A DNA stretch of 63,667 nt from Acetatifactor sp. (lineage in GTDB: Bacteria > Bacillota > Clostridia > Lachnospirales > Lachnospiraceae): contig JAFLRM010000014.1 in assembly GCA_022511465.1 (NCBI GenBank), positions 1 through 63,667 on the forward strand, written 5' to 3'. The notes below the pieces were generated by a model, which ran no database searches, was not told where the DNA came from, and saw only the letters and a list, made by a program, of their open reading frames with translations. Below are positions 28,919 to 36,518 of the stretch, piece after piece. The first letter of the stretch is position 1. Every line of letters starts with the position of its first letter. A program made the translations under genes and the position numbers.

Positions 28919-28942
28919 AGTTTTGATGACCGTAACCGATAT
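28916..28942 (+). promoter_or_regulatory. Sigma28 (motility) promoter
   Basis: TAAA at 28916-28919 (continuing GTTTT), a 15-nt spacer, then ACCGATAT at 28935-28942. The consensus is TAAA-N15-GCCGATAT, so only the first -10 base differs. It overlaps the stop codon of the SseB-like gene and points at the 29034-30298 pair. An overlapping TATAAT exists at 28940 but has no acceptable -35. Confidence 0.75.
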
Positions 28943-28952
28943 AATAATTACA

Positions 28953-28979
28953 GGGTGACGGCCTGGCCTGCAGTCATCC
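28953..28979 (+). promoter_or_regulatory. 5'-end hairpin and CACGGATG motif in the sigma28 leader
   Basis: GGGTGAC (28953-28959) pairs with GTCATCC (28973-28979), almost at the predicted transcript start, and may stabilise the RNA. Downstream, CACGGATG (29000-29007) resembles a CsrA binding site and also occurs (CACGGACG) in the other sigma28 leader at 43272-43279. Confidence 0.45.
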
Positions 28980-29033
28980 GAGTAATTAGAGATCGACACC
29001 ACGGATGGTATTTATGTTAGGGAAAGGAATTCC

Positions 29034-29180
29034 ATGCATAAATGCCATTCTTTTTATGTAGAGACAGAGGAGGTCGCGCATAAGGATAAGCTGGCGGATA
29101 CAGCCCGCGCCTGTCACGGAGGACAGGGGAGAGCGGTGAAACCGGATGTGGTGGATGAAGAAGGAGAAAGCGAGGAGTGA
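29034..29180 (+). CDS. 48-residue protein coupled to the calcium-module gene
   Basis: A short frame beginning MHKCHSFYVETEEVAHKDK and ending DEEGESEE. It has aaagga 5 bases before its ATG, and its TGA overlaps the GTG of the next gene (GTGA), a classic coupling arrangement, so I believe it is translated. It contains His2, Cys4, His5, His16, Cys27 and His28, a spread that could bind metal, and a strongly acidic tail. It has no signal peptide or membrane segment. I do not recognise it. It is the first gene after the sigma28 promoter. Confidence 0.6.
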   Translation: MHKCHSFYVETEEVAHKDKLADTARACHGGQGRAVKPDVVDEEGESEE

Positions 29181-30298
29181 AAATTGATTCCAGCGCAATA
29201 GGAATGGAATCCGCCAGAAGCTATCGAGCTTCCAAAGTAACCGTCAGACGTTTCTCGATAACGGAATATCAAGGGAACCTGACAAATAACGGCAACATGC
29301 TGGACGCAGCGATTCAGGACAGTGATGCAGGCACGGACGAGCAGAACGAACAGACTGCCAAGGAACAGGATAAAGTTGCCGCAAACGATTGGCAGAATCG
29401 ATTTGGTGTTGCATCCAGCAGGATCAATATGCGATCTGCCAGCAGCACTGCTTTCAACAGTATCCGTCAGATGACGATGCGGTATATTTTTAATCTGCTG
29501 TTTGGTCACAAAAGATATGGCTTTCAGGACTGGATGCAGGAGAACGGTTGGAGCAATGGAGGAGGCGCGGCCTCCGGTGCGGCCGGGCAGGGGATCACAG
29601 GTATTGGCGTGAACTACAAGGTTCTGAGTTACACAGAGGAGTCCTTTCAGATGGAGGCGGAGGACACGTTCTTTTCCACCACAGGAACTGTGCACACTGC
29701 AGACGGCAGAGAGATCAACTTCAACATCAACGTGGGTATGAGCAGAAGGTTTGAGGAGTACTACCGGGCAGATATGCAGTTGGAGAGCTATACCATGTGT
29801 GATCCTCTGGTCATCAATCTGGACACGGATATTGCAGAACTCTCCGATCAGACATTCTACTTTGATATTGATGCCGACGGGGAGTTGGATGAAATCTCCG
29901 GTTTGAGCAGTGCCAGCGGATATCTGGCACTGGATAAGAATGGGGATGGTGTCATCAACGATGGAAGCGAACTGTTTGGCACATCCAGCGGCAACGGTTT
30001 TGCAGATCTTGCAAAATACGATGACGATGGTAATGGTTGGATCGATGAAAACGATGCCATCTGGTCAAAACTAAAGATTTGGACGAAGGACGAGAACGGA
30101 AACGATGTCCTCTATCGCCTGAGTGACAAAGGAGTAGGTGCTATCTGCCTGCAGAATGTTTCCACAGACTTCACGCTTCAGAGCGGTTTGGGACAGACAC
30201 AGGGTGCCATTCGCAGTACCGGCATTTTCCTGTATGAGGACGGTAATGTAGGAACCGTGCAGCATGTGGATGTTGCAAAGTATTCTGGACAGGCATAA
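29177..30298 (+). CDS. Motility-regulon protein with EF-hand-like, Asp-Pro-preceded calcium module
   Basis: A 373-residue protein starting at GTG and lacking a signal peptide. Residues 1-110 are polar and Ser/Ala/Asn-rich. Residues 140-200 contain GTVHTADGREINFNINVGMSRRFE. Then MCDPLVINL places an Asp209-Pro210 bond directly before a domain with three Ca-loop-like motifs: DIDADG (230-235), DKNGDG (253-258) followed by GSELFG, and DDDGNG (282-287) followed by WIDENDA and LKIW. This order matches the self-processing module of Neisseria FrpC, which cleaves its own Asp-Pro bond when Ca2+ binds; cleavage here is inference. No RTX repeats are present. The sigma28 promoter links it to motility, and I recall similar proteins in flagellated proteobacteria. 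Confidence 0.75.
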   Translation: MKIDSSAIGMESARSYRASKVTVRRFSITEYQGNLTNNGNMLDAAIQDSDAGTDEQNEQTAKEQDKVAANDWQNRFGVASSRINMRSASSTAFNSIRQMTMRYIFNLLFGHKRYGFQDWMQENGWSNGGGAASGAAGQGITGIGVNYKVLSYTEESFQMEAEDTFFSTTGTVHTADGREINFNINVGMSRRFEEYYRADMQLESYTMCDPLVINLDTDIAELSDQTFYFDIDADGELDEISGLSSASGYLALDKNGDGVINDGSELFGTSSGNGFADLAKYDDDGNGWIDENDAIWSKLKIWTKDENGNDVLYRLSDKGVGAICLQNVSTDFTLQSGLGQTQGAIRSTGIFLYEDGNVGTVQHVDVAKYSGQA

Positions 30299-30372
30299 GC
30301 CACCTATGTCAGCAAAGCATACATAAAGTAATACTGAGTTTCTAATTTTATATTTCCTAAGGGAAAATAGTC

Positions 30373-30410
30373 AAACAGACCGATGCGAAATGCGCCGGTC
30401 TGTTTTTCTC
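30373..30410 (+). terminator. Terminator of the sigma28 unit
   Basis: AAACAGACCG (30373-30382) pairs perfectly with CGGTCTGTTT (30396-30405), with a further GCG/CGC inside the loop, followed by a T-run. Confidence 0.9.
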
Positions 30411-30414
30411 ATAT

Positions 30415-30443
30415 GTATAAATCTGTTTCTTCTGGCAAAAATA
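30415..30443 (+). promoter_or_regulatory. Candidate sigmaF promoter of the SpoIIQ-like gene
   Basis: GTATA (30415-30419), a 14-nt spacer, then GGCAAAAATA (30434-30443), which fits the sigmaF -10 consensus GGNNANAWTR at every fixed position. The spacer is about one base short. It agrees with forespore expression of SpoIIQ. Confidence 0.55.
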
Positions 30444-30486
30444 GTATCAGATTAAAATTCAATTTTTAAAAGGAAGGAAAGTAAAT

Positions 30487-31338
30487 ATGGTGAGAAATAG
30501 AAAGAGTAACAGCAAAAAAGAGAGAATGATCATGATCGGTTCTTCCGCATTTGTACTGGCAGCACTGACCATGACAGGTCTGTATATGAGGCAGGGAAAT
30601 ATGGAGTCTCAGGATAACGGTTATGTGGTGGATTTCACAGCGTTGGAGGATAGCACGAACCAGAAACTGAATGAGCTGGCACAAAATAATGTGTCAGCAG
30701 TGGAGGATTCCGGGCTCGATGTGTTGTTGGAGGATGATCTGGACTACATGCCATACGATGAGGGTGCTCTGGGGGTCGGTACTGCGCAGGTAGGTTCCGG
30801 ACAGATCCAGATTCCCGGTGTCACCGATAAAGAGGAGGTGCCTGAAGAAGATGAAATGGGAGTAGGTGCCGGAAGGGAAGAGCAGCTTCCCACCACCGTC
30901 AGCGAAGCGGAAGTGAGAGAACTTCATTTTTCGGAGGAAAATGGGCTGATCAGACCGGTGAGCGGTACTGTGATAATGCCCTATAGTATGAATGCCAATG
31001 TATATTTCAAGACGCTGAATCAGTATACGAGTAATCCGGCAGTTGTGTTTGACGCAGAGGAGGGAACGAGTGTGAGCGCCTGCGCAGAGGGACAGGTTGT
31101 TTCTATCTATGAGGATTCCAGGATTGGCCGCGCAGTGACACTGGATCTGGGAGACGGTTATCAGGTCACCTATGGACAGCTTAAAGATATTCAAGTAGCT
31201 GAGGGTGATTATGTAGACGCAGGAGAGGTGTTGGCCGCAGTATCCGGGCCTACCAAATATTATGTGGTGGAAGGGCCCAATCTGTATTTTAAGTTGACCA
31301 GATACGGTGCTGCGTTGAATCCGGAGGAACTCTTCTAA
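30487..31338 (+). CDS. SpoIIQ-like M23-fold protein, catalytically degenerate
   Basis: A 283-residue protein with a short cytoplasmic tail, one transmembrane helix (about 15-35), an acidic linker and a C-terminal LytM/M23 fold from about residue 150. The segment VIMPYSMNANVYFKTLNQYTSNPAVV is the SpoIIQ pattern; SpoIIQ sits in the forespore membrane and binds SpoIIIAH across the septum during engulfment. The zinc ligands of active M23 peptidases are missing: the H-x(3)-D site reads Ser/Asn and Phe, and the H-x-H site reads LYFKL. It is therefore probably structural only. The promoter looks sigmaF-like. B. subtilis SpoIIQ is also degenerate, while some clostridial ones keep the ligands. Confidence 0.82.
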   Translation: MVRNRKSNSKKERMIMIGSSAFVLAALTMTGLYMRQGNMESQDNGYVVDFTALEDSTNQKLNELAQNNVSAVEDSGLDVLLEDDLDYMPYDEGALGVGTAQVGSGQIQIPGVTDKEEVPEEDEMGVGAGREEQLPTTVSEAEVRELHFSEENGLIRPVSGTVIMPYSMNANVYFKTLNQYTSNPAVVFDAEEGTSVSACAEGQVVSIYEDSRIGRAVTLDLGDGYQVTYGQLKDIQVAEGDYVDAGEVLAAVSGPTKYYVVEGPNLYFKLTRYGAALNPEELF

Positions 31339-31357
31339 AGAAAGGGATCAAAACAGA

Positions 31358-32533
31358 ATGTATATTATAGGCGGCACCATCAAGACTATGGCAGGCAGGG
31401 ATATCGAGGGAGGAATAGTCCGTATCAAGGATGGCAAGATAGAGGCGGTGGGAACCAAGGAGGAGGTTCCCGTGTCACCCGAACAGGGAGAGAGGGTGAT
31501 CGTGGTGGAGGAAGGACTGATCCTACCGGGGATTTTGGAGGCGCATTGCCATATGGGCATCACCGAGGAAAAAAAGGGTATGGAGGGAGACGATTGTAAT
31601 GAGACCGTAGACCCCATCACGCCGTATCTTCGGGCTATCGATGCCATTAATCCCATGGATGCCGCCTTTGATGATGCGGTGCGGGCTGGAATTACCGGGG
31701 CGATGATCGGCCCCGGAAGCTCCAACGTGGCAGGAGGGCAATTTGCTTTTTTGAAGACTAAGGGCAGGCGGGTGGATGATCTGATCGTCAAGGCACCTGC
31801 AGCTATGAAGATAGCTTTTGGAGAGAACCCAAAGGTAAACTATTCCGGGCAAAACATGAGTCCCTCCACCCGAATGGCCATTGCGGGAATGCTGCGGAGA
31901 GAACTGACAGAAGCGTCAGATTATTTAAGGCAGAAAGAAAAGGCACAGCAGGATCAAGAGGACTTTTCAATTGATTTCACGAAAGAGTGCTGGATACCGG
32001 TACTAAAAAAGGAGATTCCCATGAAAGCGCATGCACATCGTGTGGATGATATTTTTACCGCCATTCGCATTGCCAAGGAATTTGACCTGAATTTGACATT
32101 AGATCACTGTTCGGAAGGGCATCTTGTGGCCGAGGAACTTGCGGCGGAAGGATATCCTGCCATTGTAGGACCGGATCTTGCCAGCCGCAACAAGATTGAA
32201 GTTCAGAATGTGGCCTTTAAGACTGCAGGCGTATTGAACCGCGCAGGGGTGATGACGGCTATAACTACAGACCATCCTGTATCTCTGATCAAAGCGCTGC
32301 CTTTGTGCGCAGGATTAGCAGTAAAATCGGGCCTTCCGCTTGAGGAGGGCTACAAGGCGATCACAATCTACCCGGCAATGATCTGCGGTGTGGCGGATCG
32401 GTTAGGAAGCATTGAGGTGGGGAAGGATGCTGACATTGCAATATTTGACGGTAACCCCATGGAAATTTTTACCCGAACGCTGTACACTATCATTGATGGA
32501 GAGGTGGTGTACGATGCCTCCGAAGATGATTAA
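31358..32533 (+). CDS. Amidohydrolase family protein
   Basis: A 391-residue member of the imidazolonepropionase-like amidohydrolases. It has the metal-binding H-x-H in EAHCHMG (about residue 63), further His in KAHAHRVDDI and LDHCSEGH, the late ITTDHP Asp, and the closing IEVGKDADIAIFDG typical of the composite beta domain. There is no signal peptide, so it is cytosolic. The substrate is unknown; hut genes are absent from the surroundings, so a true imidazolonepropionase is unlikely. It starts 19 bases after the SpoIIQ-like gene with aaaggg upstream. Confidence 0.85.
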   Translation: MYIIGGTIKTMAGRDIEGGIVRIKDGKIEAVGTKEEVPVSPEQGERVIVVEEGLILPGILEAHCHMGITEEKKGMEGDDCNETVDPITPYLRAIDAINPMDAAFDDAVRAGITGAMIGPGSSNVAGGQFAFLKTKGRRVDDLIVKAPAAMKIAFGENPKVNYSGQNMSPSTRMAIAGMLRRELTEASDYLRQKEKAQQDQEDFSIDFTKECWIPVLKKEIPMKAHAHRVDDIFTAIRIAKEFDLNLTLDHCSEGHLVAEELAAEGYPAIVGPDLASRNKIEVQNVAFKTAGVLNRAGVMTAITTDHPVSLIKALPLCAGLAVKSGLPLEEGYKAITIYPAMICGVADRLGSIEVGKDADIAIFDGNPMEIFTRTLYTIIDGEVVYDASEDD

Positions 32534-32555
32534 AAACAATTGAAATAAAATCACA

Positions 32556-32583
32556 TTGCTTTATACAAAAAACATGGTATAAT
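32556..32583 (+). promoter_or_regulatory. Promoter of the GH9-like/ddl/murF operon
   Basis: Extended -10 TGG-TATAAT (TATAAT at 32578-32583) with a weak -35 TTGCTT (32556-32561), spacer 16. Transcription should start near 32590. Confidence 0.6.
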
Positions 32584-32603
32584 GATTCTGCATACGCAGA
32601 ATT

Positions 32604-32641
32604 CATGCTGATTTTATCAGCATGCCACCGCTTACGCGGTG
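32604..32641 (+). promoter_or_regulatory. Two adjacent hairpins in the leader of the GH9-like gene
   Basis: Hairpin 1: CATGCTGAT (32604-32612) with ATCAGCATG (32616-32624), 9 bp and a 3-nt loop. Hairpin 2: CACCGC (32626-32631) with GCGGTG (32636-32641), 6 bp and a 4-nt loop. Neither is followed by a T-run. They lie between promoter and ribosome binding site and would stack at the 5' end of the mRNA; the role is unknown. Confidence 0.6.
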
Positions 32642-32672
32642 CATTATACCTGGTAACTCATGGAGGATAATT

Positions 32673-33962
32673 TTGAGGCACTTTGGAAGAATGGTCAGGT
32701 GGGGAGCGATCTGCCTGATCCTGTCGATTTTCTGTGGGGGCTGTACAGCGCTCCCGAACAATGTGAATACAGAGGAGAACCCAGCACCTGTCAGCATGGA
32801 AAATGCGCCGATCGTGAATTATGCGGTGCCAAGCTTTACCCCTAATATCCTGATCGATCAAAACGGCTATCAGACCCAGGGAGAGAAAACCGCCATTGTA
32901 AAAGGGACAAGGCTTCCTGAAGCGTTTCGTCTGGTGGACTGTGAGACCGGTGACGTTGTGTACATGGGAACAGTTGAGAATTCTGTCTTTAATAAGGAGT
33001 TTGGAATTTACACCGGAAGTGCTGACTTTGGGGATTATGTTGATGCTGTCAGCGGGCAGTATTATTTGGAGTGCGATCATATTGGAAGATCGTACAGTTT
33101 TCCTATCAGCATAACGGGATATCAGGACTTGTTTGAGGAGATCTATCAGGAGATCAGCACTGACTGTAAGAGTGGTGAGGCCACTATTGAGGATGTGCTG
33201 GCGCTTCTTATTGCCTATGAACGGTATGGCGAAATTTTCACAGATAAAGATCAGAATGAAGTTCCGGATGTGATGGAGGTATTGCGCCAGTGGATTGAGC
33301 AGATTGACTATGGACAGATAGATGCAGAGCAGGGGGCTCTGTATGCAGCAGGGCTTGCCAAATTCAGTTATCTGTATCAGTGGTTTGATCTGGACTTTGC
33401 CAACACATGTCTGCAGCGTGCTTCCACAGTGTTTGCCCGAACTCAGGGTGCGGTGCAGAGGGATGCAGAGAATTTCTTTGCATTGACTGAGTTGTATCGG
33501 GCTACCGGATTGTTCACCTATCGCAATCGGATATTGAACTATAAGGCACTTTTTCAAAACAACTACGACTTTTTAGAGGAGAACGGCTATCTGTATGGCG
33601 CCATGACCTACATGGTCACCAGGCAGAGTGTGGACGTGGAACTCTGCGATCTGTTCATGAATCGTCTGATAGCAAAAGGAGAGGAGATCTCCGACGGACA
33701 TGAGGAGATGATTTATTCTGTGGGTGCAGGCAATAATGGGGCGGAAGATATTTTGAGACAGGCGAAGCAGCTCTCCGGAGCGAACTATGTGTTGCAAAGT
33801 TACCAATACAACTGTGATATGGAGGACTTTGTGCACTGTCTTATGGGCTGCAATCTGCAGTCGGTATGTTATTATCCTGAGGATGGAGATCGGGATATCT
33901 ATTTGATCTTGTTGGCACAGCTGGCATCGATTCAGGAATACAGACCCTTGGTGGAGGCATAG
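32673..33962 (+). CDS. Lipoprotein with CelD-type Ig domain and degenerate GH9-like helical domain
   Basis: A 429-residue protein with a signal segment ending SIFCGGCTAL, a slightly unusual lipobox. Then comes an Ig-like region (NILIDQNGYQTQGEKTAIV) as found before GH9 cellulase domains, then a helical region with DVLALLIAYERYGEIF and EVPDVMEVLRQWIEQID that follows the GH9 (alpha/alpha)6 pattern. The GH9 catalytic signature D-A-G-D-Y is replaced by SGEATIED, so it is probably not a cellulase. I chose the TTG at 32673, 6 bases after ggagg, over the ATG at 32622, which lies inside a hairpin. It leads an operon with a ddl-type ligase and murF. Confidence 0.72.
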   Translation: MRHFGRMVRWGAICLILSIFCGGCTALPNNVNTEENPAPVSMENAPIVNYAVPSFTPNILIDQNGYQTQGEKTAIVKGTRLPEAFRLVDCETGDVVYMGTVENSVFNKEFGIYTGSADFGDYVDAVSGQYYLECDHIGRSYSFPISITGYQDLFEEIYQEISTDCKSGEATIEDVLALLIAYERYGEIFTDKDQNEVPDVMEVLRQWIEQIDYGQIDAEQGALYAAGLAKFSYLYQWFDLDFANTCLQRASTVFARTQGAVQRDAENFFALTELYRATGLFTYRNRILNYKALFQNNYDFLEENGYLYGAMTYMVTRQSVDVELCDLFMNRLIAKGEEISDGHEEMIYSVGAGNNGAEDILRQAKQLSGANYVLQSYQYNCDMEDFVHCLMGCNLQSVCYYPEDGDRDIYLILLAQLASIQEYRPLVEA

Positions 33963-34006
33963 ATTGAAGGAGAGATGTGCCGTGGGCGCAAAAGGAGTCG
34001 GAAACA

Positions 34007-35035
34007 ATGAAGGTAGTAGTATTGGCAGGCGGAATCAGTACAGAGAGAGATGTGTCGTTGAATTCCGGAAGTATGATCTACAGAGCTCTGCAAAAGAAGG
34101 GGCATCAGGCGATCCTTCTGGATGTCTATTTGGGTTATGAGGGCAATGTGAATGATATTTTTGAACTGGAGGAGGACTGGGCGGCTCATGTGAGTGCAGT
34201 CTCGGAAGAGAACCCTGATCTGGAAGCTGTTAAGGCTATGCGGCCAGACGGTGCCAAACATTTTTTTGGGCCTAATGTGCTGGATATCTGTGAGCGGGCT
34301 GATGTGGTGTTCATGGCACTTCACGGTGCGAATGGTGAGGATGGTAAGATACAGGCGTGCTTTGAGCTTCTGGGAATTCCCTACACAGGGTCCGACTTTG
34401 TCAGTTCCGCCATTGCTATGGATAAAGGCATCAGCAAAGACATTTTCCGAGCATGGAACATTCCAACGCCTGAAGGTATTCGGCTAAAGCGGGGGGAGAC
34501 GGAAACAAAAAAAGTGTCATACCCTTGTATTGTAAAGGCATGTTGCGGAGGTTCCAGTGTGGGCGTGTATATAGCAAGAGACGATGCAGAATACGAGTCG
34601 GCGAAAGTAGAAGCCTTCCGATATGACAAAGAGGTCATTATTGAGCAGTACATAGCGGGCAGAGAATTCTCAGTGGGTGTGATGGATGGCAAAGCGCTGC
34701 CGGTCATTGAGATGGCGCCCAAGACCGGATTTTATGATTATAAGAATAAATACCAGGCGGGAAGTACGGTGGAAACTTGCCCGGCAGACATTCCGCCTGA
34801 CAGAGTGAGAGTGCTTCAAAAGATGGCGGAGCAGGTCTTCCAGGCGCTGCGGCTGAAAAGCTATGCACGCATGGACTTTCGAATGAGTGCAGAGGGCGAG
34901 ATATTCTGCCTGGAGGCAAACACTCTTCCGGGGATGACGGCTACCTCCCTGCTCCCTCAGGAGGCCGCTGCCGCGGGACTAAGCTTTGAAGATTTATGCG
35001 AGCAGATCTTGCGTCAGGCCGTCGAGGTTTGTTAG
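34007..35035 (+). CDS. ddl: D-alanine--D-alanine ligase (ATP-grasp)
   Basis: Joins two D-Ala for the peptidoglycan stem peptide; cytosolic. The 342-residue protein has the N-terminal VVLAGGISTERDVSLNSG, MALHGANGEDGKIQ, the ATP-grasp segment YPCIVKACCGGSSVGVYIA, and the metal site CLEANTLPGMTATSLLPQEA. It starts at 34007 with aaaggag upstream; the GTG at 33977 was rejected. The sequence EDGKIQ and the D-Ala-type C-terminus argue for D-Ala rather than D-Lac, but this is inference. The product is the substrate of MurF, encoded next. Confidence 0.93.
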   Translation: MKVVVLAGGISTERDVSLNSGSMIYRALQKKGHQAILLDVYLGYEGNVNDIFELEEDWAAHVSAVSEENPDLEAVKAMRPDGAKHFFGPNVLDICERADVVFMALHGANGEDGKIQACFELLGIPYTGSDFVSSAIAMDKGISKDIFRAWNIPTPEGIRLKRGETETKKVSYPCIVKACCGGSSVGVYIARDDAEYESAKVEAFRYDKEVIIEQYIAGREFSVGVMDGKALPVIEMAPKTGFYDYKNKYQAGSTVETCPADIPPDRVRVLQKMAEQVFQALRLKSYARMDFRMSAEGEIFCLEANTLPGMTATSLLPQEAAAAGLSFEDLCEQILRQAVEVC

Positions 35036-35078
35036 GAGAATTTCGTGAGCCGCCCAAGCGGCAGATTGAGAGGAAAAG

Positions 35079-36518
35079 ATGGAGTTGACGATAGCTGAGA
35101 TAGAAAAGGCATGTGGTGGAAAACTGGTCATACAGGACGCGGCTCCTGATACGCAGGCGACCTCCGTTGTGTTGGACTCCCGTCAGGTGACAGAGCGGGG
35201 CGTCTTTGTGGCGACGGTGGGAGAGCGTGTGGATGGACACAGCTTTATCGGGCAGGTTTATGAAAAGGGTGTAAGTCTGGTCCTGACCCAGAAAAGCCCT
35301 GAGCAGGTTGAGGCAGAACACGGTGTGAGAACAGATCTGTGGGGAAGCTATCTCATTGTGGAGGATCCCTTTCAGGCTCTGAAAGAGTTGGCTGAGTACT
35401 ACCGCAGCAAGCTGGATATTCCCATTGTAGGGATTACCGGCAGTGTGGGAAAGACCAGCACCAAGGAGTTTATCGCCGGAGTTTTGTCCGAACAATATGA
35501 AGTGTTAAAGACGGAGGGGAACTATAACAATGAGATTGGTGTGCCCCTGACATTACTGCGGATCCAGCCGTCCCATACTGCCGCAGTGATAGAGATGGGT
35601 ATCAGTGACTTTGGGGAGATGCACAGACTCAGCAAGATGGTGCGCCCCAATGTGTGTGTGATCACCAACATCGGACAGTGTCATCTGGAGACATTGGGGA
35701 GTCGGGACGGGATCCTAAAAGCCAAGTCGGAGATTTTTGACTATATGGCGGAGGATGGGATTGTGTGCCTAAACGGCGAAGATGATAAGTTGGCTGCAGT
35801 CACCGAGGTGCGGGGGAAACAGACGCATTTTTTTGGTCTGGGAGGCAATCCGGCGGAGGAAGTCTACGCCACAGATATTGTGGGGAGAGGTCTGCGCGGG
35901 AGTGACGCTGTGCTGCACCTCTATGTGGGACAGACGGAGGAAAAAGGCTGTCCGGTGCGAGTGCCTCTTCCGGGAGCGCATATGGTCATTAACGCGGCGG
36001 CCGCAGCGTGTGTGGCGCTGCATTTAGGGCTGGAGCCCAGGCAGATCTGTGCGGGGATAGGCAAGGTTGTGTCTTTAAGCGGACGCGCCAATCTGATCTG
36101 GTTGTCCCATTACACGCTGATCGACGATTGTTACAACGCCAGTCCTACCCCTATGCGGGCGGCGCTGGACCTTTTAGCTATGGCAGACACAGAGAAAGTG
36201 GCAATCTTGGGAGATATGTTCGATCTGGGGACAGAGTCGGACACCATGCACGCTGGGATAGGCACCTACGCGGTGCAAAAAGGGACGGATCGGATACTCT
36301 GTGTGGGGGAAAATGCGCGCCACATGTATGAAGCGGCGCGCAAGGAGGCTTCCAAAGGGCAGCAGGTGTGCTATTTTGCAAGCAGGCAAGAACTTTTGGA
36401 GGCGTTGCGGGAGGATCGGGAAAGTTTGGTTCCGGATGGCTGCTGTGTATTGATCAAAGCATCCCACGGGATGATGTTCCCTGAGGTGGTTTCACTGTTG
36501 AAAGAGTTGGATCAATAA
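35079..36518 (+). CDS. murF: UDP-MurNAc-tripeptide--D-alanyl-D-alanine ligase
   Basis: Adds D-Ala-D-Ala to UDP-MurNAc-tripeptide, the last cytosolic step of the wall precursor. The 479-residue protein has a Mur N-terminal domain (TSVVLDSRQV), the P-loop GITGSVGKTSTKEF with Lys125, the EMGISDFGEM and NIGQCHLE segments, and the C-terminal domain with DDCYNASPTPMRAAL. It follows the ddl-type gene by 43 bases. Its last 7 bases overlap the 3' end of the convergent plsC gene. Confidence 0.97.
   Translation: MELTIAEIEKACGGKLVIQDAAPDTQATSVVLDSRQVTERGVFVATVGERVDGHSFIGQVYEKGVSLVLTQKSPEQVEAEHGVRTDLWGSYLIVEDPFQALKELAEYYRSKLDIPIVGITGSVGKTSTKEFIAGVLSEQYEVLKTEGNYNNEIGVPLTLLRIQPSHTAAVIEMGISDFGEMHRLSKMVRPNVCVITNIGQCHLETLGSRDGILKAKSEIFDYMAEDGIVCLNGEDDKLAAVTEVRGKQTHFFGLGGNPAEEVYATDIVGRGLRGSDAVLHLYVGQTEEKGCPVRVPLPGAHMVINAAAAACVALHLGLEPRQICAGIGKVVSLSGRANLIWLSHYTLIDDCYNASPTPMRAALDLLAMADTEKVAILGDMFDLGTESDTMHAGIGTYAVQKGTDRILCVGENARHMYEAARKEASKGQQVCYFASRQELLEALREDRESLVPDGCCVLIKASHGMMFPEVVSLLKELDQ

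Noticed and set aside
28940..28945. SigmaA promoter (TATAAT) for the 29 kb pair
   Set aside because: No -35 at the right distance; the overlapping sigma28 boxes fit much better.
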